From NCBI RefSeq assembly GCF_000993825.1, contig NZ_CP011114.1:3162001-3226000 (forward strand): a stretch of DNA of 64,000 bases. Direction: 5' to 3'. Made by a program: the position numbers and the translations under genes. This DNA is from Paenibacillus durus ATCC 35681 (GTDB taxonomy: Bacteria; Bacillota; Bacilli; Paenibacillales; Paenibacillaceae). Below, one piece after another: positions 27,295 to 35,903 of the stretch. The notes under the pieces were generated by a model, which did not search any database, had not been told where the DNA came from, and saw only the letters and a list, made by a program, of their open reading frames with translations. Positions within the stretch are counted from its first letter, which is position 1. Every line of letters starts with the position of its first letter.

Positions 27295-28184
27295 CGATCC
27301 CCCTAAATCCCCCTTAGCCAAGGGGGACCCCAAGGGCTCCGCCCTCTGGACACCCGGAAGTTTGTCAGGGTCCGGGGCGGCGGCGTTCTATTAAGTTACT
27401 GTTGGCGTAATGCTCGCTTGCCGCAAGCGGCCGCTCTACGGCGGCGCAAAGCGTAGGCCCAGCCGCCGCATATAGGCGGCTGGCTTGGGCACCCGAGCCG
27501 CGAACCCGTCAGGGCAGCATTTGCGAGGGGCCACTAGCGGGCGGCGCGGAGCCGCTCGCACCTGGGTTGGCCCTTGGCACCCGAGCCGCGAAACCCGTCA
27601 GGGCAGCACTCGCGAGGGGCCACTAGCGGGCGGCGCGGAGCCGCTCGCACCAGGGTTGGCCCTTGGCACCCGAGCCGCGAACCCGCCAGGGCAGCCTTCG
27701 CGAGGGGCCACACGCGGGCGGCGCGGAGCCGCTTGCACCTGGGTTGGCCCTTGGCACCCGAGCTGCGATCCCGTTAGGGCAGCACTCGCGAGGGGCCACT
27801 AGGCGGGCGGGGCACGAGCCGCTCGCACCTGCTTGGCCCTTGGCACCCGAGCCGCGAACCCGCCAGGGCAGCACTTGCGAGGGGCCTCACGCGGGCGGCG
27901 CAGAGCCGCTCGCACCCGCTTGGCCCTTGGCACCCGAGCCGCGATCCCGTCAGGGCAGCCTTCGCGAGGGGCCTCACGCGGGCGGCGCGGAGCCGCTCGC
28001 GTCCAACCGGCACTGCGAAGGCCCCGAGCGGCGTCCCCGACAGGGGATGCCGCGAGAAGGGCCGCTCCACCGCCAACCTCCGCTCCCCAACCGGCGAGCC
28101 CCGCGCTCCTCTCCAACCCTTGCGGGTGTCCAGAGGGTGCAACCCTTGGGGTCCCCCTTGAGGAAGGGGGATTTAGGGGGATCG
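27295..28184. mobile_element. GC-rich element with 62-bp inverted terminal repeats
   Basis: The arm at 27295-27356 matches the reverse complement of 28123-28184 at 56 of 62 positions. Each arm contains an inner hairpin (CCCCCTT, three bases, CAAGGGGG), and the six mismatches are in two short clusters. Between the arms lie six tandem GC-rich repeats and no convincing gene. The layout is that of a non-autonomous (MITE-like) element. I see no target-site duplication. It occupies the ileS 5' untranslated region only 24 bp upstream of the ATG. Confidence 0.65.
27481..28010. repeat. Six tandem copies of an ~88-bp GC-rich unit
   Basis: Units begin at about 27481, 27567, 27656, 27744, 27833 and 27920 (periods of 86-89 bp). 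Each carries TTGGCCCTTGGCACCCGAG (first copy partly changed), GGGCAGC, GCGAGGGGCC and GGGCGGCGCGGAGCCGCTCGC. Copies differ by scattered substitutions and 1-2 base indels. The periods are not multiples of three throughout, so a repeat protein is unlikely. The unit is rich in self-complementary GGC/GCC blocks. Confidence 0.9.
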
Positions 28185-28202
28185 CCCTCCAAACAAATAA
28201 AC

Positions 28203-28480
28203 GCCCCGCCCCCAAAGGGGCGAGGCGACGCTCGCGATACCACCCTAATTCCGCGCAGACTCCTTCCGTGTTAACGGTCAAGGTACAACGCGATCTCAGC
28301 TCCCGCGCAAGAACGCGGGTCCGGTGTAACGTCCGGGAAACGGCTCACCTTACACACGACATAACGCTTCGTTTCAGGTTCGCTTCTTGGGGAGGATATT
28401 CCGGCACGGTCTGAACATCGGCTTGCAGCAGGGCGCCGACTCTCTGGGGATCATTACCATGACGTACTAGTCCCGTCATC
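28203..28480 (-). ncRNA. T-box leader of ileS
   Basis: On the minus strand the leader starts near 28480 with a stem I region (GACGGGACTAGTACGTCATG, AGAGAGTCGGC, GCTGCAAGCCGA). It holds an ATC (Ile) codon in GGAATATCC as the likely specifier, and ends with the T-box AATTAGGGTGGTATCGCGAG (28231-28250) and a terminator GCCTCGCCCC/GGGGCGGGGC (28203-28226). Uncharged tRNA-Ile should open the terminator. The U run after the terminator is weak (TTTATTTG). Confidence 0.88.
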
Positions 28481-28512
28481 GAATACATATAAAATGTTGC
28501 AGATATGTTCTA

Positions 28513-28541
28513 GTTATAGCCTCTTTGACGACAAAAGTCAA
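28513..28541 (-). promoter_or_regulatory. Promoter of the ileS T-box transcript
   Basis: On the minus strand TTGACT (28536-28541) and TATAAC (28513-28518) are separated by 17 bases, placing the start of transcription near 28506, just before the T-box stem I. Confidence 0.8.
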
Positions 28542-28559
28542 CAGGCCAAGGCAAGTGCC

Positions 28560-29045
28560 TTAAAATACTTCTTCACGAACCTCGCGGCTTTCCAGCGCGT
28601 CCCAATCGTCTTGGGACAACAGCTCCAGCTGCGCTTCCACCAGCGTCCGGAACCGTGTACGGTAAATCGAAGCCTGCTTGCGCAGCTCTTCGGTCTCAAT
28701 CGCGATTTTGCGGGACTTGGATAAGGCTTCGTTGATAATCCGGTCGGCGTTCTTCTCGGCTTCCTTGATGATCAGTTGGCTTTCCTTCTTCGCGTTGTTC
28801 TTCACTTCATCGGCAGTTTCCTGGGCTACAATGATGGTCTTCGACAAGGTCTCTTCGATGTTCGTAAAATGGTCCAGGCGCTCCTGCAGAGTCATAAGCT
28901 GATTACTAAGCTCCTTGTTCTCACGGATGACGCTTTCGTAATCCTTGATGACCTGATCCAAAAACTCATTGACCTCGTCTTCATCATAACCTCGGAGCCG
29001 CCGGGTAAACTCCTTGTTATGTATATCGAGCGGCGTTAATGGCAT
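28560..29045 (-). CDS. divIVA: Cell-pole / division protein DivIVA
   Basis: Curvature-sensing coiled-coil protein that marks poles and septa. The 161 residues start MPLTPLDIHNKEFTRRLRGYDEDEVNEFLD, the conserved lipid-binding N-domain (shown here in two parts: MPLTPLDIHNKEF, then RGYDEDEVNEFLD). A long coiled coil follows (about 30-130). AGGAGGTG precedes the ATG by seven bases. It lies between ylmH and ileS as in B. subtilis. Confidence 0.95.
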   Translation of the reverse strand: MPLTPLDIHNKEFTRRLRGYDEDEVNEFLDQVIKDYESVIRENKELSNQLMTLQERLDHFTNIEETLSKTIIVAQETADEVKNNAKKESQLIIKEAEKNADRIINEALSKSRKIAIETEELRKQASIYRTRFRTLVEAQLELLSQDDWDALESREVREEVF

Positions 29046-29272
29046 GCTGTGCACCTCCTAGAAATTTCGGGCCTCGCCCAAACGTCCGTTCATCTCCGCG
29101 GACGAAGAAGAAAGTCAAAAAAACAAGTTAGGAAAGGGCGATCGACCCATTCTTCCCGTGAATGCCTTAGAACTCGCCTCTGCTACAATTATCGGCGTCC
29201 AGCTCCACAAATGTTAGCTGCCCTCATGAGTTATTCAATTTCGACAGGCGTACCGAAATTCCTGCAAGAAAA

Positions 29273-30055
29273 TTATACAAATTTACCGACCCGGACACGG
29301 TATCGGCCTCTTTTGGTCAGTCCGCCAATCTCCAGCACTTTAAACCGTCCAAAGCCTTGAATGGAGACCACATCGCCTTCTTTAAGTTGGAAAGAAGGGT
29401 CCTCTTCCACCTTCCAGTTTACCCGGACGCGGCCCGCTTTAACGGGAACGAGAATTTTACTCCGGCTTAACCGGCACACATCCGCAGCGACTCCGTCCAG
29501 CCTCAGGGAAGAGACAGTAATCTCCATGGGCTCCAGCCTGACTTCGGATCTGCGAAGCTCCGAAACCGGCAGCACTTCCACGCTGACTGGAGCGCGGCCT
29601 ACGCTGCTCATATTCAGCGCCAAATAATCAGCGATATCCGACGTCACGACGGCATGGCAGCCGTTCTCCAGGACGTGGATATCGCCAATTTTACTTCGCT
29701 TGACTCCCAGACCAAGCAGGGAACCCATATAATCTCCATGCTCCAGTTCCGAAAGTTTCTGCTCAGCAGGTGTTATGCTCAGCACTTTCAGCGCCATATC
29801 TTCGTCTTCCAAATCACGGTAATCGGGAGCGATCAGCGCTCTCCGCCGCTCCGCTTCTTCATGCCCGCCATCCCATCTGACCTTCACATCGGGATGACGG
29901 TTAACCAAAGATTGCAGGATGTATCCCTGCCGCGGATCAAGGAAATCCGTCAGCTTCACTTCGTGATAACGGGCCGCATTTTCCACCCATTCATAGGCCC
30001 GGTCCACAAACTGCCGCTCATCAGGATGAAAATGACCGTAAATTTCGTTCTTCAT
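29273..30055 (-). CDS. ylmH: YlmH-type RNA-binding protein
   Basis: A 260-residue S4-domain protein. The N-terminal part (FHPDERQFVDRAYEWVE, LTDFLDPRQGYI) and central part (LGLGVKRSKIGDI) are typical of YlmH. A C-terminal S4 domain is seen as VAADVCRLSRSKILVPVKAG and GDVVSIQGFGRFKV. Related proteins bind stalled ribosomal large subunits in quality control. Position in the cluster agrees: sepF, ylmG, ylmH, divIVA. Confidence 0.92.
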   Translation of the reverse strand: MKNEIYGHFHPDERQFVDRAYEWVENAARYHEVKLTDFLDPRQGYILQSLVNRHPDVKVRWDGGHEEAERRRALIAPDYRDLEDEDMALKVLSITPAEQKLSELEHGDYMGSLLGLGVKRSKIGDIHVLENGCHAVVTSDIADYLALNMSSVGRAPVSVEVLPVSELRRSEVRLEPMEITVSSLRLDGVAADVCRLSRSKILVPVKAGRVRVNWKVEEDPSFQLKEGDVVSIQGFGRFKVLEIGGLTKRGRYRVRVGKFV

Positions 30056-30058
30056 CCC

Positions 30059-30328
30059 TTATCCTATCAAATAAATCAGCACGGACCGCAATCCGTTCAT
30101 CGCTAGCTCCAGCACGAGCAGAGCTACAACCGGCGAAAAGTCAATCGTTCCGAACAAGGGCGGAATAATCTTGCGGAACGGCGTTAAATATGGCTCCACC
30201 AACTTTCCGAGCAATTCACCGATGAAGTTGTCACGGACATTCGGCAGCCAGGACATCAGCACGTAGAAAATAATCATGTAGAAATAGATGTTGAACAGGA
30301 TTTCGATAATGGAATAGATTTGGGGCAA
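30059..30328 (-). CDS. ylmG: YggT family membrane protein (YlmG)
   Basis: An 89-residue protein with two hydrophobic segments, including YFYMIIFYVLMSWLPNVRDN, and the family motif PYLTPFRKIIPPLFGTIDFSP. YggT/YlmG proteins sit in the membrane next to division genes, with a role in nucleoid or envelope distribution that is not well defined. It lies three bases before ylmH and seven after sepF, so it is co-transcribed. Confidence 0.92.
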   Translation of the reverse strand: MPQIYSIIEILFNIYFYMIIFYVLMSWLPNVRDNFIGELLGKLVEPYLTPFRKIIPPLFGTIDFSPVVALLVLELAMNGLRSVLIYLIG

Positions 30329-30335
30329 AGCCCAT

Positions 30336-30785
30336 TCACCTCATTCTGTTATAGTCTTGGTCGTCTGCAAGCATTTCCGAAATGGAGCCTTGTATTTCAA
30401 CGGTATCCGGCGAGCAGAGGAAGATATTCCCCCCGATTTTGGAAATGCCGCCGCTCAAAGCATACACCGTTCCGCTTAAGAAATCGATAATCCGCATCGC
30501 CTGGTCATTGCGGACCCGCTGCAGATTGACGACAACAGTACGATGCGAGCGAATGTGGTCGGCGATTTCTTGAGCTTCGTCATAGGACCGCGGCTCGTAC
30601 AGCACAACCTTTACATTTTTTTGCGAATGGATGCTGACGACGTTCCCTGCCCGCTGGTTTTTGCGCGTTTCTACAGGATTCGGCGCATAATCTTCCTCAT
30701 CATGCTGGTTAAGCGGTTCACGTTCAACGATCTCCTCTTCTTCCTGTAAACCCAAAAAGCTCATAAACCGGTTCATGACGCCCAT
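30336..30785 (-). CDS. sepF: Cell division protein SepF
   Basis: Membrane-bound partner of FtsZ that bundles and anchors protofilaments. The 149 residues have an N-terminal amphipathic helix (MNRFMSFLGLQEEEE), a variable acidic linker, and the conserved SepF domain (VVLYEPRSYDEAQEIADHI, VVNLQRVRNDQAMRIIDFL, LSGGISKIGGNIFLCSP). The start ATG overlaps the ylmE stop by one base (TAATG). Together with ftsA it completes the Z-ring anchoring set found in this window. Confidence 0.95.
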   Translation of the reverse strand: MGVMNRFMSFLGLQEEEEIVEREPLNQHDEEDYAPNPVETRKNQRAGNVVSIHSQKNVKVVLYEPRSYDEAQEIADHIRSHRTVVVNLQRVRNDQAMRIIDFLSGTVYALSGGISKIGGNIFLCSPDTVEIQGSISEMLADDQDYNRMR

Positions 30786-31483
30786 TACGATCCCTCCTCA
30801 TGGCCTACCAATACCGTACCCAGGCGCACCCAGGTGGCCCCTTCTTCAATCGCAACTTCAAAGTCATTCGACATGCCCATCGACAGCTCTGTTATCGGCT
30901 CCGGAGTCAGCCCCATACCGTTAAGCTTGTCCCGCAGTTCGCGCAGGCCGCGAAATACCGGACGCGTAAGCTCCGGATCTTCCTCATGCGGCGCCATGGT
31001 CATCAGTCCGATGATTTTGACGCGGTTAAGACGTGAGATCTCCTGCAAAAAATCGGGAACCTTGTCCGGACTCAGGCCGTATTTCGACTCTTCTCCGGAG
31101 ACGTTCACCTGAAGAAAAACGTTCACATAAAGCCCTTCCGCTTCCGCCTTGCGCTGCAGCTCCTTGGCCAGCGACATCCGGTCCAGTGAGTGAATATATT
31201 GAAATTTGCCGATAACATCTTTCACCTTATTGGTCTGCAAATGCCCGATAAAATGCCATGTTCCTTGATGTCCCAGCGCTTCCCACTTGCTCTCTGCAAC
31301 CTGCCAGCGGTTCTCGCCAATATTTACAAGGCCGGAAGCCAGCACGGCGGATGTCGCTTCCAGCGATACATATTTCGTTACAGCGATGATATGAACATCA
31401 CGGCTGTTCCGTCCGCTTCTTGCGCACGCTCGCTCAATCCGCCGGCTGACTTCGGCTATTCTTTCCTGCAATGTCGAGGACAA
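30785..31483 (-). CDS. ylmE: YggS/YlmE family PLP homeostasis protein
   Basis: A 232-residue single-domain PLP-binding protein with an alanine-racemase-like barrel. The motif VTKYVSLEATSAVLASGLVNIGENR contains the PLP lysine (shown here as IIAVTKYVS), followed by WHFIGHLQTNKV and a C-terminal ELSMGMSNDFEVAIEEGATW. The family keeps vitamin B6 pools balanced and has no known catalytic reaction. It starts three bases after pgeF. Confidence 0.93.
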   Translation of the reverse strand: MSSTLQERIAEVSRRIERACARSGRNSRDVHIIAVTKYVSLEATSAVLASGLVNIGENRWQVAESKWEALGHQGTWHFIGHLQTNKVKDVIGKFQYIHSLDRMSLAKELQRKAEAEGLYVNVFLQVNVSGEESKYGLSPDKVPDFLQEISRLNRVKIIGLMTMAPHEEDPELTRPVFRGLRELRDKLNGMGLTPEPITELSMGMSNDFEVAIEEGATWVRLGTVLVGHEEGS

Positions 31484-31486
31484 CGG

Positions 31487-32338
31487 TCAACTCTCCTTTA
31501 TTCCGATCCAGCTCGCCATTCTTCCCGTAACACCGTTTTCCTTGCGGTAAGAGAAGAATAAATCATGATTACAGCTTGTACACCAAGATGTACATTCGAT
31601 ATGAGTCGGCAATATTCCTGCTTTTATCATAATGCGTCGGTTCAATTCTTTCAAGTTGAGCATCATTTTGCCATTATGCGCGGTCGATGGCCGGTAAAGA
31701 CTGTCTGCGGATTCCTCTGCCAGAGCCAGACTACCCTCCAGCTTTCGGACGCGGTCCATTACGAAATCATCCACTTCATAACAGCACCCGCCGATGCTCG
31801 GTCCGATAGCAGCCCGGATATCTTCTTTACGGCTGCTGTAGACCATTTCCATTCTCTGAACCATAGCCGAAGCGATTTCCGCAACCGTCCCTTTCCAGCC
31901 CGCATGGGCCAATCCGACAACACCTGACACCGGGTCATGGAAAAAGAGGGGTACACAATCCGCATAAAAAGAAGTCAGCAGCACGCCGGGCACATTGGTC
32001 AGAAGTCCATCCGTGTCCGCAAACGCCGAAGTCCGGTCCAGGCTGCCGCGCCCCTTGTCGCCAGCAATTACAACAGCAATTTCCGCCCCGTGCACTTGTT
32101 CCCCGCATGTCCAGTCTTCGAGCGCAAAGCCGAGGCTTTCAGCGATGGTCTTACGGTTCTTAATAACATCCTCCGGAATGTCGCCCACATGAAGAGCGCA
32201 GTTCAGGCTCTCGTAAGGCGCGCGTCCGGCTCCCCCGGTCCGTCCTGTAAACCCGGCTGTTATTTCCGAAAAACGGTCAGTCCACGGCCTCAGGCTGAAT
32301 AATGCCGGACTGGCGCTATTTTGTACAAACGGTTCCAT
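31487..32338 (-). CDS. pgeF: Polyphenol oxidase / peptidoglycan editing factor family protein
   Basis: A 283-residue YfiH/YlmD-type protein. The zinc-binding core is visible as CGEQVHGAEIAVV, YADCVPLFF and LAHAGWKGTVAEIA. Members have been linked to removal of wrong peptidoglycan precursors and to purine-nucleoside phosphorylase activity; which applies here is unknown. It lies between ylmC and ylmE, the order of the B. subtilis ylm block. Confidence 0.9.
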   Translation of the reverse strand: MEPFVQNSASPALFSLRPWTDRFSEITAGFTGRTGGAGRAPYESLNCALHVGDIPEDVIKNRKTIAESLGFALEDWTCGEQVHGAEIAVVIAGDKGRGSLDRTSAFADTDGLLTNVPGVLLTSFYADCVPLFFHDPVSGVVGLAHAGWKGTVAEIASAMVQRMEMVYSSRKEDIRAAIGPSIGGCCYEVDDFVMDRVRKLEGSLALAEESADSLYRPSTAHNGKMMLNLKELNRRIMIKAGILPTHIECTSWCTSCNHDLFFSYRKENGVTGRMASWIGIKES

Positions 32339-32406
32339 TCTCTCACCTCGTCTTTAAGTGTACCATAAGATAAACTCCTATAATCTCAAAAAAGACAGCG
32401 CAGCGT

Positions 32407-32751
32407 TCAATACGCGCGCCGTTCATTCCGTTCTTCCCGCTGGATCACCAGCATCTCCCGTTCTTCCGCTTCTGACGAAGGGCGGGGTTCCTCCATTTTG
32501 ACGAGCACGACATCCGAACCGATCTTCACAATGTTCCGCCACGGAATGACGAGATCGGCGCCCCCGCCGAACAATCCCAAAAACCTTGTATATCCCGGAA
32601 CGATAATCGCGTCAATGACTCCCCGCCGCAGATCCAGTTCCAAATCGCTGATTTGTCCAAGTCGTCTCCCGTCGATAATATTGATAACGTCTTTGGCCTG
32701 AAAATCGGAAATTTTCATTTTTTTGCCCGAAGCCAGAGCTTCCTGATTCAT
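32407..32751 (-). CDS. ylmC: YlmC/YmxH family sporulation protein
   Basis: A 114-residue PRC-barrel-like protein (ISDFQAKDVINIIDGRRLGQ, DLVIPWRNIVKIGSDVVLVK). I chose the ATG at 32749-32751 because GAGGTGG stands five bases upstream; the later Met (MKISDF) is where shorter relatives start. The C-terminal Glu/Arg-rich tail (EAEEREMLVIQREERNERR) is extra. It follows sigG after a terminator and may have its own start of transcription. Confidence 0.85.
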   Translation of the reverse strand: MNQEALASGKKMKISDFQAKDVINIIDGRRLGQISDLELDLRRGVIDAIIVPGYTRFLGLFGGGADLVIPWRNIVKIGSDVVLVKMEEPRPSSEAEEREMLVIQREERNERRAY

Positions 32752-32835
32752 GTCCGCCACCTCTGTTAGTTCAAACGTATACTTTAAGTATATGTAGCGG
32801 CGGCTTGGTCAAATGCTCTTTATTTAGGATTGTCA

Positions 32836-32872
32836 AAAAAATAACCCACCGTCAGGCGGACCCTCGGGTGGG
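32836..32872 (-). terminator. Terminator after sigG
   Basis: On the minus strand CCCACC and GGTGGG form the stem around a loop of about 16 bases, followed by TTATTTTTTT. It lies about 20 bases after the sigG stop and separates sigG from ylmC. Confidence 0.8.
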
Positions 32873-32891
32873 ATGGTTGTCCTCATTTGGG

Positions 32892-33674
32892 TTATGACTT
32901 CACATGCTTTTGCATCTGCTGGATGGCCGACTTCTCAAGCCGGGAGACCTGGGCCTGGGAAATACCGATTTCATCGGCGACCTCCATTTGCGTCTTGCCC
33001 TCGAAAAACCGCATCGACAGGATGCGTTTTTCCCGCTGTCCAAGCCTCTGCAGCGCCTCCCGCAGCGCAATTTCCTCAATCCAGGAGACATCTTTGTTCT
33101 TGTCGTCGCTAATCTGGTCCATGACGTAAATCGGATCACCGCCATCGTGATAGATCGGCTCGAACAAGGATACGGGGTCTTGAATGGCATCAAGTGCGAA
33201 TACGACATCCTCTTTCGGCACGCCCAGTGCCTCGGAAATCTCAAAAATCGTGGGCTCCCGCGAGTTCTGGTTCGTCAGGCTGTCGCGCACCTGCAGCGCC
33301 TTGTAGGCAATGTCCCTGAGAGACCGGGAGACGCGGATCGGATTGTTGTCCCGCAAGTAGCGGCGAATTTCGCCGATAATCATCGGCACCGCATAGGTGG
33401 AAAATTTAACGTTCTGCGACAGATCGAAGTTATCGATGGCTTTCATCAGCCCGATGCAGCCCACCTGAAACAAATCGTCCACGAATTCCCCGCGGTTGTT
33501 GAACCGCTGAATCACGCTCAGCACCAGTCTCAGATTGCCGTTTACCAATTTCTCTCTGGCGGATGTTTCGCCATGCTGCTGCAGCGAAGTGAACAGCTCC
33601 CGCATCTCCGCGTTCGTCAGAACGGGCAGCTTGGCGGTATCCACACCGCATATCTCGACTTTATTTCGGGTCAT
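32892..33674 (-). CDS. sigG: Sporulation sigma factor G (late forespore)
   Basis: A 260-residue sigma-70 family factor. It has region 2 (RLVLSVIQRFNNRGEFVDDLFQVG, KFSTYAVPMIIGEIRRYLRD) and region 4 (RILSMRFFEGKTQMEVADEIGISQAQVSRLE). The opening MTRNKVEICGVDTAKLPVL is characteristic of SigG. GGGAGG lies nine bases before the ATG. The order spoIIGA-sigE-sigG is conserved in spore formers. Upstream (33702-33775) a GGAATA near a possible ATAAT box may be a forespore promoter, but I am not sure of it. Confidence 0.96.
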   Translation of the reverse strand: MTRNKVEICGVDTAKLPVLTNAEMRELFTSLQQHGETSAREKLVNGNLRLVLSVIQRFNNRGEFVDDLFQVGCIGLMKAIDNFDLSQNVKFSTYAVPMIIGEIRRYLRDNNPIRVSRSLRDIAYKALQVRDSLTNQNSREPTIFEISEALGVPKEDVVFALDAIQDPVSLFEPIYHDGGDPIYVMDQISDDKNKDVSWIEEIALREALQRLGQREKRILSMRFFEGKTQMEVADEIGISQAQVSRLEKSAIQQMQKHVKS

Positions 33675-33775
33675 GATGATTAACCTCCCAAGGAGAAACA
33701 TTACTGTACATTATCTCCCCGGTCGGCCATTTTATTCCTTGGCAAATCCTCCCGGAAGGTTCCCTTCAGGGCAGG

Positions 33776-34495
33776 CTAGACCATCTTATTGAACTCTTTG
33801 CGGAGCCGTTTGATTATTCTTTTTTCCAGACGGGAAATATAGGATTGGGAGATGCCGAGCAGATCGGCGACGTCCTTCTGCGTCTTCTCCTCGCCGCCGC
33901 GCAGCCCGAACCGCAGCTCCATAATGAGCCGCTCCCGCTCGCTTAGCTTCTCCAGCGCCTTCTGCAGCAGTTTGCGGTCGACCTGCTCCTCGATGTTCCG
34001 GTAGATGGTATCATTTTCCGTGCCCAGCACGTCCGACAGCAGCAGTTCATTTCCGTCCCAGTCGATATTAAGCGGCTCATCAAAGGATACCTCGCTGCGC
34101 GTCTTGTTGTTGCGGCGCAAATACATCAGGATTTCATTCTCAATGCAGCGCGACGCATACGTGGCCAGCTTGATTTTTTTCTCGGGATCGAATGTGTTGA
34201 CCGCCTTGATTAAACCAATCGCGCCGATGGATACCAGGTCCTCGATATTAATGCCGGTATTTTCAAATTTGCGCGCTATGTACACGACAAGGCGCAGATT
34301 GCGCTCGATTAGTACCGCGCGTACAGCCGCGTCGCCCGAAGGGAGCCGCTGAAGCAGATAATCCTCTTCCTCCCGCGTCAGCGGCGGGGGAAGCGCCTCG
34401 CTGCCGCCAATGTAGTAAATTTCCTGGCTTTTCAGCCCCAGCAGAAACAGCACCCGGTAATATTGGAGCTGCAGGGTCAGTTTCCATTTGATCAT
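33776..34495 (-). CDS. sigE: Sporulation sigma factor E precursor (early mother cell)
   Basis: A 239-residue sigma factor made as an inactive precursor. The N-terminal pro-sequence ([20 protein letters not shown]) is amphipathic and is removed by SpoIIGA. Regions 2 and 4 are visible ([41 protein letters not shown]). The start has AAGGAGGAAC upstream. The frame is open up to 34621, overlapping the end of spoIIGA, but the pro-sequence start is clear. It is in one unit with its own processing protease. Confidence 0.97.
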   Translation of the reverse strand: MIKWKLTLQLQYYRVLFLLGLKSQEIYYIGGSEALPPPLTREEEDYLLQRLPSGDAAVRAVLIERNLRLVVYIARKFENTGINIEDLVSIGAIGLIKAVNTFDPEKKIKLATYASRCIENEILMYLRRNNKTRSEVSFDEPLNIDWDGNELLLSDVLGTENDTIYRNIEEQVDRKLLQKALEKLSERERLIMELRFGLRGGEEKTQKDVADLLGISQSYISRLEKRIIKRLRKEFNKMV

Positions 34496-34617
34496 CGTTG
34501 TTCCTCCTTCCAGAAGTGCGCGCCAGGAAGCTGCCGTACACGCTCTCCCGCCCGTTTGCGCAGGCCGGTATTTCCGGTATGAAATTCGGGCTTCGCTTTC
34601 TATTATTTTTAGTCCCA

Positions 34618-35565
34618 TCAAGCGACTCCTCCCGGCTCAGCGGCAGCTTCTCCCTGTGCCAGATCCGGATGGATGATCGCCCGGTAGGCTCCGTCTCCTG
34701 ACAGCGTCCCGCCGTCAAGGCCGATCAGCACCTTGCGGTGCAGGGCAATCTCTCCGCCGAGCGTTACGGCAACATGGTCAGGCTTTAGCGCGAGCATAAA
34801 TGACGCTCCCCTGTTCACTCCGCGGTAGGGGACCAGTCTTAGCCGGTCCTGCCATATAAAGGACTGCCCGTCCGTCTCTAAAAGCAGCTGATCCGCCCCC
34901 TCCTGGGATAGACGTCCTTTCCATTCCTGCGGCAAATACTCCTCCCATAGCGATGCCTCCATCACCATAACGGGGGTTTTTGTCAGAGGATCATACAGCC
35001 TATTTCCGGTATCAAGCAGTCCGGTGCAGGTAACCGTCACGCCATCGATCTCCACCTGCACCATGCCGATATAAGCTTCAAGCTTCTCTCTTCGCGCGCG
35101 GGAGGAATGAACGGCTTTGTAACAGCACAGGACCAGCAGCAGGATCAATAGCACAAACCAAAACCCGATTTTCAGCCGGTATGCATATCCTCCCGTCGCC
35201 GTATACAAGATTCCGTTCCAGATATCACCAGAACTTTGGAGCAGGTAATGTACGCCAAGAATGCCGCCCGCCGCCGCAAAGTTAATCACATAAAAGGCCC
35301 CCATGCTCCGGAAGAAGCCTTGCAGGCTGGGATAACCGAAAGCGGCCAAGAGCATAACGACCGACAAGCCGAACTTGATCAAAAAGGTATACATGAAGGA
35401 AAGCTCCGGCACAAACATCATAACGACATAGAGCGCACCAACTAGAGCGGATAACCACAGCCGCCACCACTTGATCCTTACCTTGACCATCCAGCCGGTC
35501 AGCCAGAGCAGCGCCGCGTCGATCAGCAGATTGGCGGCAAAGATCAAGTCGATATAAACTACCAT
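34618..35565 (-). CDS. spoIIGA: Sigma-E processing peptidase SpoIIGA
   Basis: Septal membrane aspartic protease that activates pro-SigE after a signal from SpoIIR. The 315 residues have five hydrophobic segments in the N-terminal half (about 5-160) and a C-terminal protease domain with the catalytic Asp in [14 protein letters not shown] and a second conserved motif [13 protein letters not shown]. The stop lies 122 bases before sigE. Its upstream region carries a spoIIG-like promoter. Confidence 0.95.
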   Translation of the reverse strand: MVVYIDLIFAANLLIDAALLWLTGWMVKVRIKWWRLWLSALVGALYVVMMFVPELSFMYTFLIKFGLSVVMLLAAFGYPSLQGFFRSMGAFYVINFAAAGGILGVHYLLQSSGDIWNGILYTATGGYAYRLKIGFWFVLLILLLVLCCYKAVHSSRARREKLEAYIGMVQVEIDGVTVTCTGLLDTGNRLYDPLTKTPVMVMEASLWEEYLPQEWKGRLSQEGADQLLLETDGQSFIWQDRLRLVPYRGVNRGASFMLALKPDHVAVTLGGEIALHRKVLIGLDGGTLSGDGAYRAIIHPDLAQGEAAAEPGGVA

Positions 35566-35641
35566 TCACTCACCTGCTTAAGGCTGCATATTCACGGCAA
35601 CAAGAATGCTTGGCTTCGGGTCTTTTTGCTGCGATAGGAAT

Positions 35642-35674
35642 AGTATAGAAAGTCTCAAGTCCAAAGTCTGTCTA
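35642..35674 (-). promoter_or_regulatory. spoIIG-type promoter with long spacer
   Basis: On the minus strand TAGACA (35669-35674) and TATACT (35642-35647) are separated by 21 bases, close to the 22-base spacer of the Spo0A-activated spoIIG promoter of B. subtilis. A one-mismatch Spo0A box (TGTCGAG on the plus strand) lies near 35707, about 75 bases upstream of the expected start. Confidence 0.55.
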
Positions 35675-35773
35675 AACCTGGGGGGCGTTAGCGGGCTTTT
35701 TTTGTCGAGATTTCTATGTATCCGTCAGGAACAGCTTATGCCTGTATGCCGATCATCAGTACTTTCTGAATGT

Positions 35774-35808
35774 AAAAAAAGAAGCTGCTCCTTCTGTAGA
35801 GCGGCTTC
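35774..35808 (-). terminator. Second terminator after ftsZ
   Basis: On the minus strand GAAGCCGCTC pairs with GAGCAGCTTC (one mismatch), followed by seven T. It stands 20 bases after the first terminator. Confidence 0.8.
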
Positions 35809-35827
35809 CCTTGTGTTGCTGCCATGT

Positions 35828-35865
35828 AAAAAAAAGGGTTCCTTCGCCTTGCGGCCAAGAAACCC
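35828..35865 (-). terminator. First terminator after ftsZ
   Basis: On the minus strand GGGTTTCTT pairs with AAGGAACCC (one G-U pair), followed by eight T. With the next hairpin it forms a double stop that isolates spoIIGA from dcw transcription. Confidence 0.88.
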
Positions 35866-35903
35866 GGTTATTCTTCTTTCCGAGGGAAAGACTTGCTTGC
35901 AGA

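Noticed and set aside
27481..28010. CRISPR array
   Set aside because: The units are ~88 bp and repeat over their whole length; there are no unique spacers between short repeats and no cas genes nearby.
27485..28281. Several overlapping GC-rich open frames on both strands with repeated Arg/Ala/Gly/Pro peptides
   Set aside because: They come from the tandem repeat and its high GC; unit lengths of 86-89 bp break frames, and no ribosome site precedes them.
33702..33775. Forespore-type promoter before sigG
   Set aside because: A GGAATA and an ATAAT-like box are present, but neither spacing nor -10 fits the sigma-F/G consensus well enough to list.
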